A stretch of 64,000 bases of DNA, from NCBI RefSeq assembly GCF_012849095.1, contig NZ_CP051680.1, forward strand, positions 868,001-932,000, given 5' to 3'. The notes beneath the pieces are model-generated. The model was not told the origin of the DNA, did no database searches, and saw only the letters and a program-made list of their open reading frames with translations. This DNA comes from Cohnella herbarum (lineage in GTDB: Bacteria; Bacillota; Bacilli; Paenibacillales; Paenibacillaceae). Below, piece after piece: positions 54,978 through 63,969 of this stretch. The position numbers and the translations under genes were made by a program. Positions within the stretch are counted from its first letter, which is position 1, and every line of letters begins with the position of its first letter.

Positions 54978-55622
54978 TTGCTTCCGAAAATCAATCAGAC
55001 AATGTACATACAGACCGAAACGGATACAGAACCCTTAACGCTGCGTTCGCGCGTGGCGGATGTGGACAACCAGAACATTTACATCGAGATTCCGTTAGAC
55101 GAAAAGAGCCGTAAATTGTATCGAACCCAAACGGGAGAGAAGCTGCAAGTTTATTTTTTTACGCAAGAGGGAGTCAAGCATTTGTTCCCAAGCGTTGTAA
55201 CGGGTTACCGCAAAGAGGCGGTTAATCTGGTGGCGATTCGTAAGCCGGAGCTTGAAGAGATCACCAAAGATCAGCGCAGAAGCTATCTCCGAGTGGAAGC
55301 GAACTTGGAGCTGGCCGTGAGGATCGGAGAGAAGCTTAGGTTCCTGGCGATTACCGAAGACGTGGGCGGGGGAGGCGTCTCCTTTACTTGCGAACGAAAT
55401 AGACCGATTGTGCAGAATGGCGTCCTAACTTGTTGGCTATTATTAAACTATAAGGGCGGGACGATCGCGCACGCGAAATTCGAAGGCGAAGTCGTGAGAG
55501 TTTTGCCCATTGAACCCGACAAAAATTTAATCATGATGCGGTTTCAGGATATCGCCGATTCGGATCAACAGAAAATCATTCGTTTCTGTTTCGAGCGTCA
55601 ATTGGATAATCGCAAAGATTAG
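54978..55622 (+). CDS. ypfA: c-di-GMP-binding PilZ protein YpfA (YcgR-like)
   Basis: A 214-residue protein with a YcgR-N-like beta domain (about 1-95) and a PilZ domain (about 97-214). QRRSYLR fits RxxxR and DVGGGGVSF is the second motif (D/NxSxxG region, with Gly for Ser). By Bacillus YpfA/DgrA it slows flagellar motility when c-di-GMP is high. The TTG at 54978 is chosen because GGAGG lies 7 bases upstream; an ATG at 54957 is further from its site. It follows ypeB as in Bacillus. Confidence 0.85.
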   Translation: MLPKINQTMYIQTETDTEPLTLRSRVADVDNQNIYIEIPLDEKSRKLYRTQTGEKLQVYFFTQEGVKHLFPSVVTGYRKEAVNLVAIRKPELEEITKDQRRSYLRVEANLELAVRIGEKLRFLAITEDVGGGGVSFTCERNRPIVQNGVLTCWLLLNYKGGTIAHAKFEGEVVRVLPIEPDKNLIMMRFQDIADSDQQKIIRFCFERQLDNRKD

Positions 55623-55643
55623 CCCGGAAGGAGCTATGCTCGC

Positions 55644-55868
55644 ATGGAAGCCGGAAAGGAAACGATGGACGATAACGGGAACGAGCAATACCAATCCGTC
55701 TTTACGGCTTGGTCGGATCGGCTGGAACGCTTATTCGTTCGCGGGATCGCCGTGCTCGTCGTTCTATTGATTGTATCTCAGTTGGTTCTGCAATTTCCTG
55801 CGGCGAGGCATTGGCTGACGACGACGGACGAATCCGAGGGTATCCCTTTCCACGACATCGCGCATTAG
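55644..55868 (+). CDS. ypfB: Small membrane protein YpfB-like (DUF5359)
   Basis: A 74-residue protein with one membrane helix (FVRGIAVLVVLLIVSQLVLQF) and hydrophilic ends. It lies 21 bases after ypfA and 132 bases before cmk, the Bacillus order for YpfB. The start may be ATG at 55644 (AAGGAGC upstream) or 55665. Function unknown. Confidence 0.75.
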   Translation: MEAGKETMDDNGNEQYQSVFTAWSDRLERLFVRGIAVLVVLLIVSQLVLQFPAARHWLTTTDESEGIPFHDIAH

Positions 55869-55887
55869 CTCTTGAACGGCGTAGTTT

Positions 55888-55916
55888 TTGCATCCATGGG
55901 TGCTGTGTGGTATAAT
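55888..55916 (+). promoter_or_regulatory. SigA promoter of cmk
   Basis: TTGCAT, 17 bases, then TATAAT with an extended TGG just before it. Strong match; predicted start near 55923. Confidence 0.75.
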
Positions 55917-56000
55917 TTTCTCATTCTTAGCAGGCTCTGCCTGCCTTATTTTTTCTAGTGACATCAGGTTGTTGGCGTGTAGGAGGCTAGTCGTCATCTC

Positions 56001-56705
56001 ATGAATGGATCTTATTCTCACAAAATCAATATCGCTATCGATGGGCCTGCGGGAGCGGGAAAGAGCACGGTTGCCCGTATGGTTGCCAGCGCTCTTCAAT
56101 ATATTTACGTCGATACGGGCGCGATGTACAGAGCCGTAACGCTTAAAGCGCTCGAATCGGGGTTCTCGACTGAGGACAACGAGCTTGTAGGACGATTGGC
56201 CCATGAGATGGATATCGTATTGCTGCCGGGTTCCGATACGCAGCGCGTTATCGTGGACGATGAAGACGTTACCTCGCGGCTACGATCTTTGGAGATCAAT
56301 CGCAACGTTTCATATGTCGCCCGGTTGGAAGGCGTCCGCAAGCGCATGGCCGAACTCCAACGTCGCATGGCGCAACAGAAAGGCGTCGTCATGGACGGGC
56401 GCGACATCGGCACGCACGTATTGCCGGATGCCGAATTGAAAATTTTCCTGACAGCAACTCCGCGGGAAAGGGCGACGCGCCGATTTTTGGAGTTAGGCCC
56501 GGACGCGGATATTACTTTAGATCAATTAGAGGCGGAAATCGCCCGAAGGGATCAACTGGATCAGGAGCGGGAAATCGCGCCTCTCCTTCAAGCTCCTGAT
56601 GCTCGCCTGATCGACTCTACGGGTCGAACGGTGGACGAAGTGGCTGAAGAAATCGTACAATGGGGACTTGCGGCGACAAGAACCATTTTGGCGGAGGAGA
56701 AGTAG
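56001..56705 (+). CDS. cmk: Cytidylate kinase Cmk
   Basis: A 234-residue NMP kinase that phosphorylates CMP and dCMP. The P-loop GPAGAGKST, VDTGAMYRAVT, MDGRDIGTHVLPDA and RRDQLDQERE with the lid arginines are conserved. TAGGAGGC lies 14 bases before the ATG, an unusually wide gap. First gene of the cmk-plsC-ypfD group. Confidence 0.95.
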   Translation: MNGSYSHKINIAIDGPAGAGKSTVARMVASALQYIYVDTGAMYRAVTLKALESGFSTEDNELVGRLAHEMDIVLLPGSDTQRVIVDDEDVTSRLRSLEINRNVSYVARLEGVRKRMAELQRRMAQQKGVVMDGRDIGTHVLPDAELKIFLTATPRERATRRFLELGPDADITLDQLEAEIARRDQLDQEREIAPLLQAPDARLIDSTGRTVDEVAEEIVQWGLAATRTILAEEK

Positions 56706-56708
56706 ATT

Positions 56709-57296
56709 ATGTTATACCGATTCTGCAGGATGATCCTACGCATGCTGTTCTTGCTGCTGTACAGGTTGGAAGCTAGAGGGGTATCCAATATTCCGCTCGA
56801 AGGACCCGTTATTTTATGTAGCAATCATAAGAGTTTACAAGATCCCATCACTTTGGGGGTATGGGTGCCCCGCAAAGTTCATTATATGGCTAAAGAAGAA
56901 TTGTTCCGCATTCCTCTCTTCGGCTCGCTTATAAGAGCCGTGGGCGCGTTCCCGGTTAAACGCGGGGGCGTTAGCAAGGAAGCGATCCGAACGGCTATCA
57001 CTCTATTGCAGGGCGGTAACGTGATGGGGATTTTTCCGGAAGGTACGCGCAACGAATCGGTCGGCATGGGGAAACGGGGAGCCGTTACGATGGGAATCCG
57101 TTCCAAAGCTCTCATCGTCCCGGTCGCGTTAGTTGGGCAGTATCGTCCGTTCCGCAAGATGCTCGCGGTGTATGGAGCACCCATTGATCTAGGTCCATAT
57201 GCTGAGCAAGGCACGACCGAAAGTATGGAGGAAGCGACCGAGTTGATCATGTCCCGAATCCGGGAAATGATGAAGACGGGGCAGCCGGCATCTTAA
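56709..57296 (+). CDS. plsC: 1-acyl-sn-glycerol-3-phosphate acyltransferase (PlsC family)
   Basis: A 195-residue membrane-associated acyltransferase adding the second acyl chain in phosphatidic acid synthesis. The catalytic NHKSLQDP (NHx4D type) and substrate-binding FPEGTRN are present. It starts 3 bases after cmk with GGAGGAG upstream, so it is co-transcribed. The specific acceptor is by family. Confidence 0.9.
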   Translation: MLYRFCRMILRMLFLLLYRLEARGVSNIPLEGPVILCSNHKSLQDPITLGVWVPRKVHYMAKEELFRIPLFGSLIRAVGAFPVKRGGVSKEAIRTAITLLQGGNVMGIFPEGTRNESVGMGKRGAVTMGIRSKALIVPVALVGQYRPFRKMLAVYGAPIDLGPYAEQGTTESMEEATELIMSRIREMMKTGQPAS

Positions 57297-57430
57297 TCGA
57301 TGCATGTTTCCGGCGATAAACCCTCATACTAGAGGTATTATTTGGTTCTCATCATTTAGGGTAAGTAAGATTTAAGCGCCGCTAGAGCGGGTTTAAATAA
57401 AGTTGGGGTAGAACTGAGGAGGTAATTTTC

Positions 57431-58678
57431 ATGTCTGAAGAAATCAACGTCCAGGAAACGGCGGCCGCCGAACCGGTAACGGAAACAGCAACGGAAACGG
57501 TAAGCCAAGATGCACTGGAAAATCTCGTGACCTTGAAGAAAGGGGACACCGTGAAAGGTACGGTAGTCAAAATCGAGGATAACCAAGCGTATGTTAGCCT
57601 TGGATATAAATACGACGGTGTTATTCCGTTGCGCGAGCTTTCTTCCGTTAACTTGGAGAATGCTGCCGAAGCGGTACAAATCGGCCAAGAAGTAGAAGCG
57701 AAGATCGTGAGCATCAACGATGCCAAAGAATCGCTCGTTCTCTCTAAACGCCAAGTCGACAGCCCGCGCGCGTGGGACGAACTTCAAGCGAAGTTCGAAA
57801 GCGGCGAAGCGTTCGAAGTCGCGATTACCGACGTCGTTAAAGGCGGTTTGGTAGCTGACGTAGGCGTTCGCGGATTTATTCCGGCTTCTATGGTCGAACG
57901 TCATTTCGTCGAAGACTTCGCTTCTTACAAAGGCCGTACGTTAAAAGTCAAAGTCAAAGAAATCGACCGCGAGAACAACAAGGTCATTCTTTCGGCTAAA
58001 GACGTGCTGGATGCAGAGTATGAAGTTCAAAAGCAACAAATCATGAGCTCCCTGCAAGCCGGTCAAGTGTTGGATGGCAAAATCCAACGCCTTACTCCGT
58101 TCGGCGCGTTCGTGGATATCGGCGGTATCGATGGTCTCGTACACGTATCCGAAATGGCTTGGCAGCACGTTGCCCACCCTGCGGACGTCGTAGCTGAAGG
58201 ACAAAGCGTGAAGGTTAAGGTTCTGAAAGTCGATCCTTCCCTCGGCAAAATTTCTCTCAGCATCAAAGCGGCTCAACCGGGTCCATGGGATTCCGCTAAC
58301 GGACAATTCAACGTTGGCGACATCGTAACGGGCGTAGTTAAACGTCTTGTTAGCTTTGGCGCATTCGTTGAGATCGCTCCCGGCGTTGAAGGTCTCGTTC
58401 ACATTTCGCAAATCGCGCACCGTCACGTTGCGACGCCATTCGAAGTGTTGAAGGAAGGCCAAGAAGTTCAAGCGAAAGTGCTTGATTTCAACCCTGCGGA
58501 AAAACGTATTTCCCTTTCGATCAAAGAAACGGAAGAAGCGCCGGCTCGTCCTGAACGCGAAGCTCGCGAGCCTCGTGCTCCGCGCGCTCCTCGCGAAGAA
58601 AGTAACCTGCCGCCTGCGGAAAGCATGAGCTTTAACCTAGGCGAAAAATTCGGCGACAAGCTGAGCAAATTCAAATAA
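57431..58678 (+). CDS. ypfD: S1 RNA-binding protein YpfD (ribosomal protein S1 homologue)
   Basis: A 415-residue protein with four S1 (OB-fold) repeats: GDTVKGTVVKIEDNQAYVSL, GLVADVGVRGFIPAS, FGAFVDIGGIDGLVHVSEM and FGAFVEIAPGVEGLVHISQ. The acidic N-terminus and Arg/Pro/Glu tail are variable. It is the short S1-like protein of low-GC Gram-positives, whose ribosomal role is debated. GAGGAGGTAATTTTC precedes the ATG; the gap of 134 bases from plsC may hold a promoter, but none is clear. Confidence 0.93.
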   Translation: MSEEINVQETAAAEPVTETATETVSQDALENLVTLKKGDTVKGTVVKIEDNQAYVSLGYKYDGVIPLRELSSVNLENAAEAVQIGQEVEAKIVSINDAKESLVLSKRQVDSPRAWDELQAKFESGEAFEVAITDVVKGGLVADVGVRGFIPASMVERHFVEDFASYKGRTLKVKVKEIDRENNKVILSAKDVLDAEYEVQKQQIMSSLQAGQVLDGKIQRLTPFGAFVDIGGIDGLVHVSEMAWQHVAHPADVVAEGQSVKVKVLKVDPSLGKISLSIKAAQPGPWDSANGQFNVGDIVTGVVKRLVSFGAFVEIAPGVEGLVHISQIAHRHVATPFEVLKEGQEVQAKVLDFNPAEKRISLSIKETEEAPARPEREAREPRAPRAPREESNLPPAESMSFNLGEKFGDKLSKFK

Positions 58679-58694
58679 GAGCGATTCAAATCCG

Positions 58695-58745
58695 AAGAGC
58701 TGATCTTTTCCCGTAATACGGGCTGAAGATTGGCTCTTTTTTTGT
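58695..58745 (+). terminator. Terminator after ypfD
   Basis: AGAGCTGATCTT pairs with AAGATTGGCTCT through G-U pairs, with inner CCCG/CGGG, then TTTTTTT. Confidence 0.85.
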
Positions 58746-58750
58746 TGGAT

Positions 58751-58804
58751 TTAACACAATCCGAAGTTAAAGCGGGATTCGATTTTACATTGAGCATCTA
58801 CAAT
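58751..58804 (+). promoter_or_regulatory. Possible Pho-box promoter of the phosphatase gene
   Basis: TTAACA (58751) and TTTACA (58784) are 33 bases, or three 11-base steps, apart, with TTAAAG (58767) out of phase, and TACAAT (58799-58804) as -10. The -35 is poor, as in PhoP-activated promoters. Confidence 0.35.
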
Positions 58805-58840
58805 GGACGAGTAAGAGCTATTATGAGGAGGGAATCATTA

Positions 58841-60667
58841 GTGTTCATGTTAAAGAACAAGCTTGTGGCCTTATTTGTTAGTTCCGCGCTCGTAGTGACT
58901 TCCGCAGTATCCGGCATCGCTTCCGCAGCGGCCGCGGAAGCAAAGCCTTCCATCACGATCCTTCCAATCGATCGGGCAATCGTTCTTGCGGGGCAAAAGC
59001 TCGATTTCCGAGTCGAATTAAACGATGCGGTCGTTTCGAAAGACGCGCTATCGGTAACGGTAAACGGGAAAGACGCGGAAACCTATTTCGGTAAAAAAGC
59101 GGTTCGCACGAACGCGAACGAGAAAAGCGCTGAATTCACGATAAAAAATGTAAGCTTTCCTAAAGCGGAAAAGATTACGATTAGAGCGACAGCGAAAGTA
59201 GACGGTAAATCGATTGCCAAATCCGTTGGTTACGAAGTGTATCAAACGGTAGGCAACGCGAAGACGGCGAAAAACGTAGTTCTCTTCATCGGCGACGGCA
59301 TGAGCGCGAACATCCGTACCGCTGCCCGCGTCGTATCGAAAGGAATCGACGAAGGAAAGTTCAAGGGCTGGCTGGAAATGGAAAAGATGGACTACATGGG
59401 TTTGATTACGACATCGGGTATGGATTCCATCGTAACGGATTCCGCGAATTCCGCTTCGGCTTACGCGACTGGCCACAAAACGGCCGTTAACGCCGAAGGC
59501 GTATATCCGGACAATACGTCCGATCCGTTGGACGATCCGAGAGTGGAAAATATCGTCGAGCTCGTGAAACGCACGAAGAAAATGGCGACGGGTATCGTTA
59601 CGACGGCGGATGTCACCGATGCGACGCCAGCGGCGATGGCAACCCATACCCGCAAACGCAGCACGTCCGAAGAGATCGTGAATATGTTCTTGGAGCCGGG
59701 ATCCCGTCCGGACGTTCTGATGGGCGGCGGATTGGAATGGTTCTTGCCGGAAAATCAAGGCGGCAAACGTAAAGACGGGAAGAATAAGATCGACGCGTTT
59801 AAGTCCTCGGGTTATTCTTACGTTACGAACGCGACCGAGCTCAACAAGGTAACGAACAAAAACCAATTGCTCGGCTTGTTTAAGAAAGGCAACATGAACG
59901 TCTACTTCGACCGGGAGTATACGAAGCCGGTCAATACGGCGATCGTCGGTCAAGATACGGACCAACCGACGTTGATGGAAATGACGACCAAAGCGATCGA
60001 CGTTCTCGATAACAACAAGAACGGATTCTTTTTAATGGTAGAGGCCGCGTCTATCGATAAAATGGCGCATCCGATGGATTTCGAAAGATTGATATGGGAT
60101 ACGATAGAGTTCGATAAAACGATCGGTTTAGTGAAACAATACGCGCTCAAACATCCGGACACATTAATTATCGTAACTTCGGATCACGGCCATTCGATGA
60201 CGCTGAACGGAACTTACGATACGGCTGCGGCTGCTGGAAAAAGCGCCGATGAATTGCGCGAGCTCGTAGGTACGTACGCGGATTCCAAGTTTCCGACGTA
60301 TGTAGATGCGAACAAGGACGGGTTCCCGGACAACCCGGATTCGAATTGGAAGATAGCGGTAGGTTGGGGGAACCATCCGGATTATAACGAGGACTACTTG
60401 ACGAACCCGGTTCCCGTTAATCCGACGATTCAAGATCCGAATGTGAAAGATAAAGCATGGTTCATCGCTAATCCGGACAAAGATCCGAACGGAATTCATC
60501 TGCCGGGTAACATTCCGCACGACGAATCGGTTGAAGTTCATACCTTCGACGACGTGCCGGTTAACGCTTCCGGCCCGGGAGCGCAAGCTTTCGCGGGTTA
60601 CATGGATAATACGCAAGTATTCCGCAATATGGTTACGGCGCTCGGAATTCGGGCGACTTCCAAGTAA
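58841..60667 (+). CDS. Secreted alkaline phosphatase (PhoA family)
   Basis: A 608-residue protein with a Sec signal peptide ending near SAAAA, an N-terminal beta region of about 120 residues, and the phosphatase domain. VLFIGDGMS carries the metal Asp, TDSANSASAYATG the nucleophile Ser, and TSDHGHS the second metal site. A Ca-binding-like DANKDGFPDNPDS segment lies near the C-terminus, and an insertion of low complexity follows. GTG at 58841 fits GGAGGG 8 bases upstream. It releases phosphate outside the cell. Confidence 0.88.
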   Translation: MFMLKNKLVALFVSSALVVTSAVSGIASAAAAEAKPSITILPIDRAIVLAGQKLDFRVELNDAVVSKDALSVTVNGKDAETYFGKKAVRTNANEKSAEFTIKNVSFPKAEKITIRATAKVDGKSIAKSVGYEVYQTVGNAKTAKNVVLFIGDGMSANIRTAARVVSKGIDEGKFKGWLEMEKMDYMGLITTSGMDSIVTDSANSASAYATGHKTAVNAEGVYPDNTSDPLDDPRVENIVELVKRTKKMATGIVTTADVTDATPAAMATHTRKRSTSEEIVNMFLEPGSRPDVLMGGGLEWFLPENQGGKRKDGKNKIDAFKSSGYSYVTNATELNKVTNKNQLLGLFKKGNMNVYFDREYTKPVNTAIVGQDTDQPTLMEMTTKAIDVLDNNKNGFFLMVEAASIDKMAHPMDFERLIWDTIEFDKTIGLVKQYALKHPDTLIIVTSDHGHSMTLNGTYDTAAAAGKSADELRELVGTYADSKFPTYVDANKDGFPDNPDSNWKIAVGWGNHPDYNEDYLTNPVPVNPTIQDPNVKDKAWFIANPDKDPNGIHLPGNIPHDESVEVHTFDDVPVNASGPGAQAFAGYMDNTQVFRNMVTALGIRATSK

Positions 60668-60684
60668 GTTGCTAACTATTCGAA

Positions 60685-60712
60685 AGACGGTCTCCTACGG
60701 AGACCGTTTTTC
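60685..60712 (+). terminator. Terminator after the phosphatase gene
   Basis: ACGGTCTC (60687-60694) pairs with GAGACCGT (60700-60707), then TTTT. Confidence 0.85.
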
Positions 60713-60784
60713 GTTATTTATTCAGACGTTAAGGGCATGATTACCATTCCTTGCGGCGCATACTAACGACGAGGAGGTGGGGGA

Positions 60785-61414
60785 ATGCCACCGGCGTTCG
60801 GTGCTGTGTTTTTGTGGTTGATGGCGACGATTCTTTGGTGGAGCGGGTGGAGGGAAGAAGCGCCCGCGGAGATCCCTCATTGGGCCGTAGGGGTGTTTCT
60901 GGCGATATGGCCATTGGCATGGTTAAGCGAGATAACGGCGATTCCGGGTTTAACGATTAATGGAGCCTGGTGCTGGACGTTTATCACGGTTGTACTATTG
61001 GCGTGCAGGATGAATGCGAACCGAAGGTGGCTTGCGCTGTCTACGGGAGTTTTAATCGGTTCGATTTATGCGGTTATGAGCCGCATGGCTTTTTATCCGT
61101 CCGGATTATCGCATTATTTCGACCCGTGGGGGGCGGCGATTGTCCTGGGATGGTTATCGGCGCTTCTTCTTCGCAACGTTTCCGAACAGGCGTTGGCCAT
61201 ATCCGCGGGATTGTATTTAAGCGAAGGCATATCGGCGTTACTGATCGCGGCTTCCGGTTCCGTATTCGAAATGAGAGCTTCGGAATGGATGGAACGATGG
61301 TGGATTGCCTTGTTATTCTCCCAGCTGTGGGCGTTGACCGTCAAGGCTCTGATTGAATTCGCGAGAAAATGGATACCGAAGATAGGCACGAGAAGAGGGG
61401 GTCAGCGTCTATGA
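60785..61414 (+). CDS. yphA: YphA-like polytopic membrane protein
   Basis: A 209-residue protein with about six membrane helices and no recognisable catalytic motif. Its place just before the YIEGIA gene and der matches Bacillus yphA (199 residues). GAGGAGGTGGGGGA precedes the ATG; it overlaps the next gene by 4 bases. Function unknown. Confidence 0.75.
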   Translation: MPPAFGAVFLWLMATILWWSGWREEAPAEIPHWAVGVFLAIWPLAWLSEITAIPGLTINGAWCWTFITVVLLACRMNANRRWLALSTGVLIGSIYAVMSRMAFYPSGLSHYFDPWGAAIVLGWLSALLLRNVSEQALAISAGLYLSEGISALLIAASGSVFEMRASEWMERWWIALLFSQLWALTVKALIEFARKWIPKIGTRRGGQRL

Positions 61415-62331
61415 TGTTCGAATGGTTTCAATCCCACAGGGATATGATGTGCGTAATTATGGGGGCGGCTTTCGGGCTTGGCGCGAGAATTTTTATGCTC
61501 CGCAGCGATTACAGGCAATATCCCGCTTATCCCCACGGGAAAATCATCCACCTCTCGCTCGGGTTAATAGCCGGGGCATTGGGGGCGGTTGCCGTTCCAG
61601 CGTTGTTTAACAAGGATTACACGGCGATCACGTTTCTCTCGCTCGCGGCGCAACAATTCCGTGAAGTGCGAAATATGGAGCGGAATACGTTAACGGCGAT
61701 CGATCATCTGGAGTTGGTTCCTCGAGGCGCCGCTTATATTGAAGGGATTGCGGTCGTATTCGAGGGTCGTAATTACTTGGCGATACTCACTGCGTTCATG
61801 GTCAGCGTATTCGTGATGTGGGTGGGGTGGTGGGCCGGTCTGTTAGCCGGGGCTGCATCCCTGCTCGTTGCGCACTATTTCATGAAAGGCAAAAAAATAT
61901 CCCATATCGCTCATGTTGAGATGGCTCCGATCAGATTGGATGGACCGAATCTTTACGTTGGGGACGTCTATATGATGAACGTTGGATTAGACGAGAACAG
62001 GGAGATTATCCGGGAGCAAGGAATCGGTTTTATCCTCGTGCCGAAGAACGACGACGCTAAAGTAACGATCGCCAATCTCGGCCAGCGCCAAGCGATCTTG
62101 CATGATGTTTCGACTAGATTAGGCGTGTATCGCGATGACGGCGACCCGGCTCTGATGCCGATCGCGAAGCTGGGATTGCGCACGGGGAAGTTGGGTTTAC
62201 TGGTTCTGCCCCGGGAGAAGGATGTAGATAAAGCCTATCAGGCGGTAAGCAACGTACCTTTACTGGAAGCTGCGGTGAGAATGCCGACGGAAGCGAACCG
62301 GAAGAGCACGGAGGCGAAGCAAAGTGGCTAA
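61411..62331 (+). CDS. YIEGIA family membrane protein (YphB position)
   Basis: A 306-residue protein. The signature YIEGIAVVFEGRNY follows two membrane segments and is followed by one or two more. The C-terminal half is soluble. It is named after its conserved motif; a capping-complex partner is encoded next, suggesting a complex with that small protein. GAGGGGG lies 10 bases before the ATG, which overlaps the previous stop. Confidence 0.82.
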   Translation: MMFEWFQSHRDMMCVIMGAAFGLGARIFMLRSDYRQYPAYPHGKIIHLSLGLIAGALGAVAVPALFNKDYTAITFLSLAAQQFREVRNMERNTLTAIDHLELVPRGAAYIEGIAVVFEGRNYLAILTAFMVSVFVMWVGWWAGLLAGAASLLVAHYFMKGKKISHIAHVEMAPIRLDGPNLYVGDVYMMNVGLDENREIIREQGIGFILVPKNDDAKVTIANLGQRQAILHDVSTRLGVYRDDGDPALMPIAKLGLRTGKLGLLVLPREKDVDKAYQAVSNVPLLEAAVRMPTEANRKSTEAKQSG

Positions 62332-62503
62332 AATCGTAGGCGTCGTCACGACGAATCGGCAGAAAGTCGGGGGAGGATCGCCGATATTCTTCGCGAATGA
62401 CCGGGAGGAGCTTCAGAAAATCGCGCATTTGCTGGAGAAAATCATGGATTGCGCGGCGCATTTGATCGACGAGGATTTATTTATCATCGTGAAGAGACAA
62501 TGA
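62324..62503 (+). CDS. Capping complex subunit for YIEGIA (59 residues)
   Basis: GTG start at 62324, with GGAGGC 8 bases upstream, overlapping the YIEGIA stop. The product MAKIVGVVTTNRQKVGGG continues SPIFFAND, then a helical stretch and FIIVKRQ at the end. It is the small partner always found with YIEGIA proteins in spore formers as I recall the family. No catalytic residues are visible. Confidence 0.8.
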   Translation: MAKIVGVVTTNRQKVGGGSPIFFANDREELQKIAHLLEKIMDCAAHLIDEDLFIIVKRQ

Positions 62504-62550
62504 CGGATAGGGGGAGTTGGCAATATTCGTTAGCCAAGCCGACTGATTTT

Positions 62551-62559
62551 TGATATGAT
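62551..62559 (+). promoter_or_regulatory. Extended -10 promoter of der
   Basis: TGATATGAT, an extended -10 with TATGAT. The -35 is weak (TTAGCC, 18 bases upstream). Predicted start near 62566. Confidence 0.45.
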
Positions 62560-62635
62560 GAAAGTTGTGAGTGTTTTTTTATGAATCCATCATAAGGATG
62601 GGCAATGCTGTTTGACATGTTGAGGAGTGGGAAAT

Positions 62636-63958
62636 ATGGCACGACCCGTAATCGCCATCGTCGGAAGGCCCAATGTGGGCAAATCCACGATTTTTAACCG
62701 GATCATAGGTGACCGACTCGCTATCGTAGAAGATAAGCCGGGCGTCACTCGCGACCGTATCTATGGCACTGGTGAATGGAACGGACGATCCTTTAGCGTA
62801 ATTGATACAGGCGGCATCGAGATCGATGGAGAAGACAGCCTGCTTCGTTCCGTTCGCGCTCAAGCGGAGCTCGCCATCGAAGAAGCCGACGTGATTATAT
62901 TCATGGTAGACGCCAAAGCCGGCGTAACGAACGCCGACGAAGAAGTCGCGCAAATGTTATTCCGTTCCCATAAGCCGATCGTGCTTGCGGTGAACAAAGT
63001 GGATAATTTGCAGCGGATGGACGATATCTACGAGTTCTACGTACTCGGTTTCGGCGATCCCGTACCTTTATCGGGTTCTCATGGACAAGGTATCGGGGAT
63101 CTGCTTGACGCCGCCGTGAATAAGCTCCCCGTTAAGGAAGAGAAAGAGTATAACGACGATATTATTAAAGTCGCGTTAATCGGTCGTCCTAACGTCGGCA
63201 AGTCGTCTCTCGTCAATGCTATTCTAGGCGAAGAACGCGTAATCGTGAGCAATATCGCCGGAACGACTCGCGATGCGATCGATACTCCGTTCGAGAAAGA
63301 TGGACAGAAGTACGTGTTGATCGACACCGCCGGTATGCGCAAGCGCGGCAAAGTCTATGAATCGACCGAGAAGTACAGCGTCATGAGAGCTATGCAAGCG
63401 ATCGAGAGAGCAGACGTGGTTCTCGTTGTCATCAATGGCGAGGAAGGAATTATCGACCAAGATAAGCATATCGCCGGATACGCGCACGAGAATGGAAAAG
63501 CGGCTATATTCGTCGTCAATAAGTGGGACGTCGTCGACAAGAACGATAAAACGATGCAGCACTTCACGAATACGATCCGCGATCATTTCTTGTTCATGTC
63601 TTACGCTCCTGTCGTCTATTTGTCGGCTTTAACGAAGCATCGGTTAACGAAGCTGTTCCCGGTCGTTAACCGCGTTGCGGAGCAGCATGCGTTAAGGGTT
63701 CCAACCAATGTGCTTAACGATATTATTTCGGACGCGGTTGCAATTAACCCACCGCCGACGGATAAAGGCCGCAGATTGCGTATCAATTACGTGACTCAGG
63801 TAGCCGTCAAGCCGCCAACGTTGCTTATATTCGTTAATGACCCTGAATTGATGCACTTTTCTTATGAGCGTTACTTGGAGAACAAGATTCGCGCGGCATT
63901 CGAGTTTGAAGGAACTCCGCTTAGATTGTTCACTCGTAAGAAATCAGATCAGGAATAG
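62636..63958 (+). CDS. der: Ribosome biogenesis GTPase Der (EngA)
   Basis: A 440-residue protein with two tandem GTPase domains, each with GRPNVGKS (about residues 9 and 187), DTGG or DTAGM, and NKVD or NKWD, followed by a KH-like C-terminal domain ([11 protein letters not shown]). Needed for maturation of the 50S subunit. I chose the ATG at 62636 ([10 protein letters not shown]) with GAGGAG 8 bases before it; a GTG at 62627 overlaps that site. Confidence 0.96.
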   Translation: MARPVIAIVGRPNVGKSTIFNRIIGDRLAIVEDKPGVTRDRIYGTGEWNGRSFSVIDTGGIEIDGEDSLLRSVRAQAELAIEEADVIIFMVDAKAGVTNADEEVAQMLFRSHKPIVLAVNKVDNLQRMDDIYEFYVLGFGDPVPLSGSHGQGIGDLLDAAVNKLPVKEEKEYNDDIIKVALIGRPNVGKSSLVNAILGEERVIVSNIAGTTRDAIDTPFEKDGQKYVLIDTAGMRKRGKVYESTEKYSVMRAMQAIERADVVLVVINGEEGIIDQDKHIAGYAHENGKAAIFVVNKWDVVDKNDKTMQHFTNTIRDHFLFMSYAPVVYLSALTKHRLTKLFPVVNRVAEQHALRVPTNVLNDIISDAVAINPPPTDKGRRLRINYVTQVAVKPPTLLIFVNDPELMHFSYERYLENKIRAAFEFEGTPLRLFTRKKSDQE

Positions 63959-63969
63959 GGGAGACCGGC

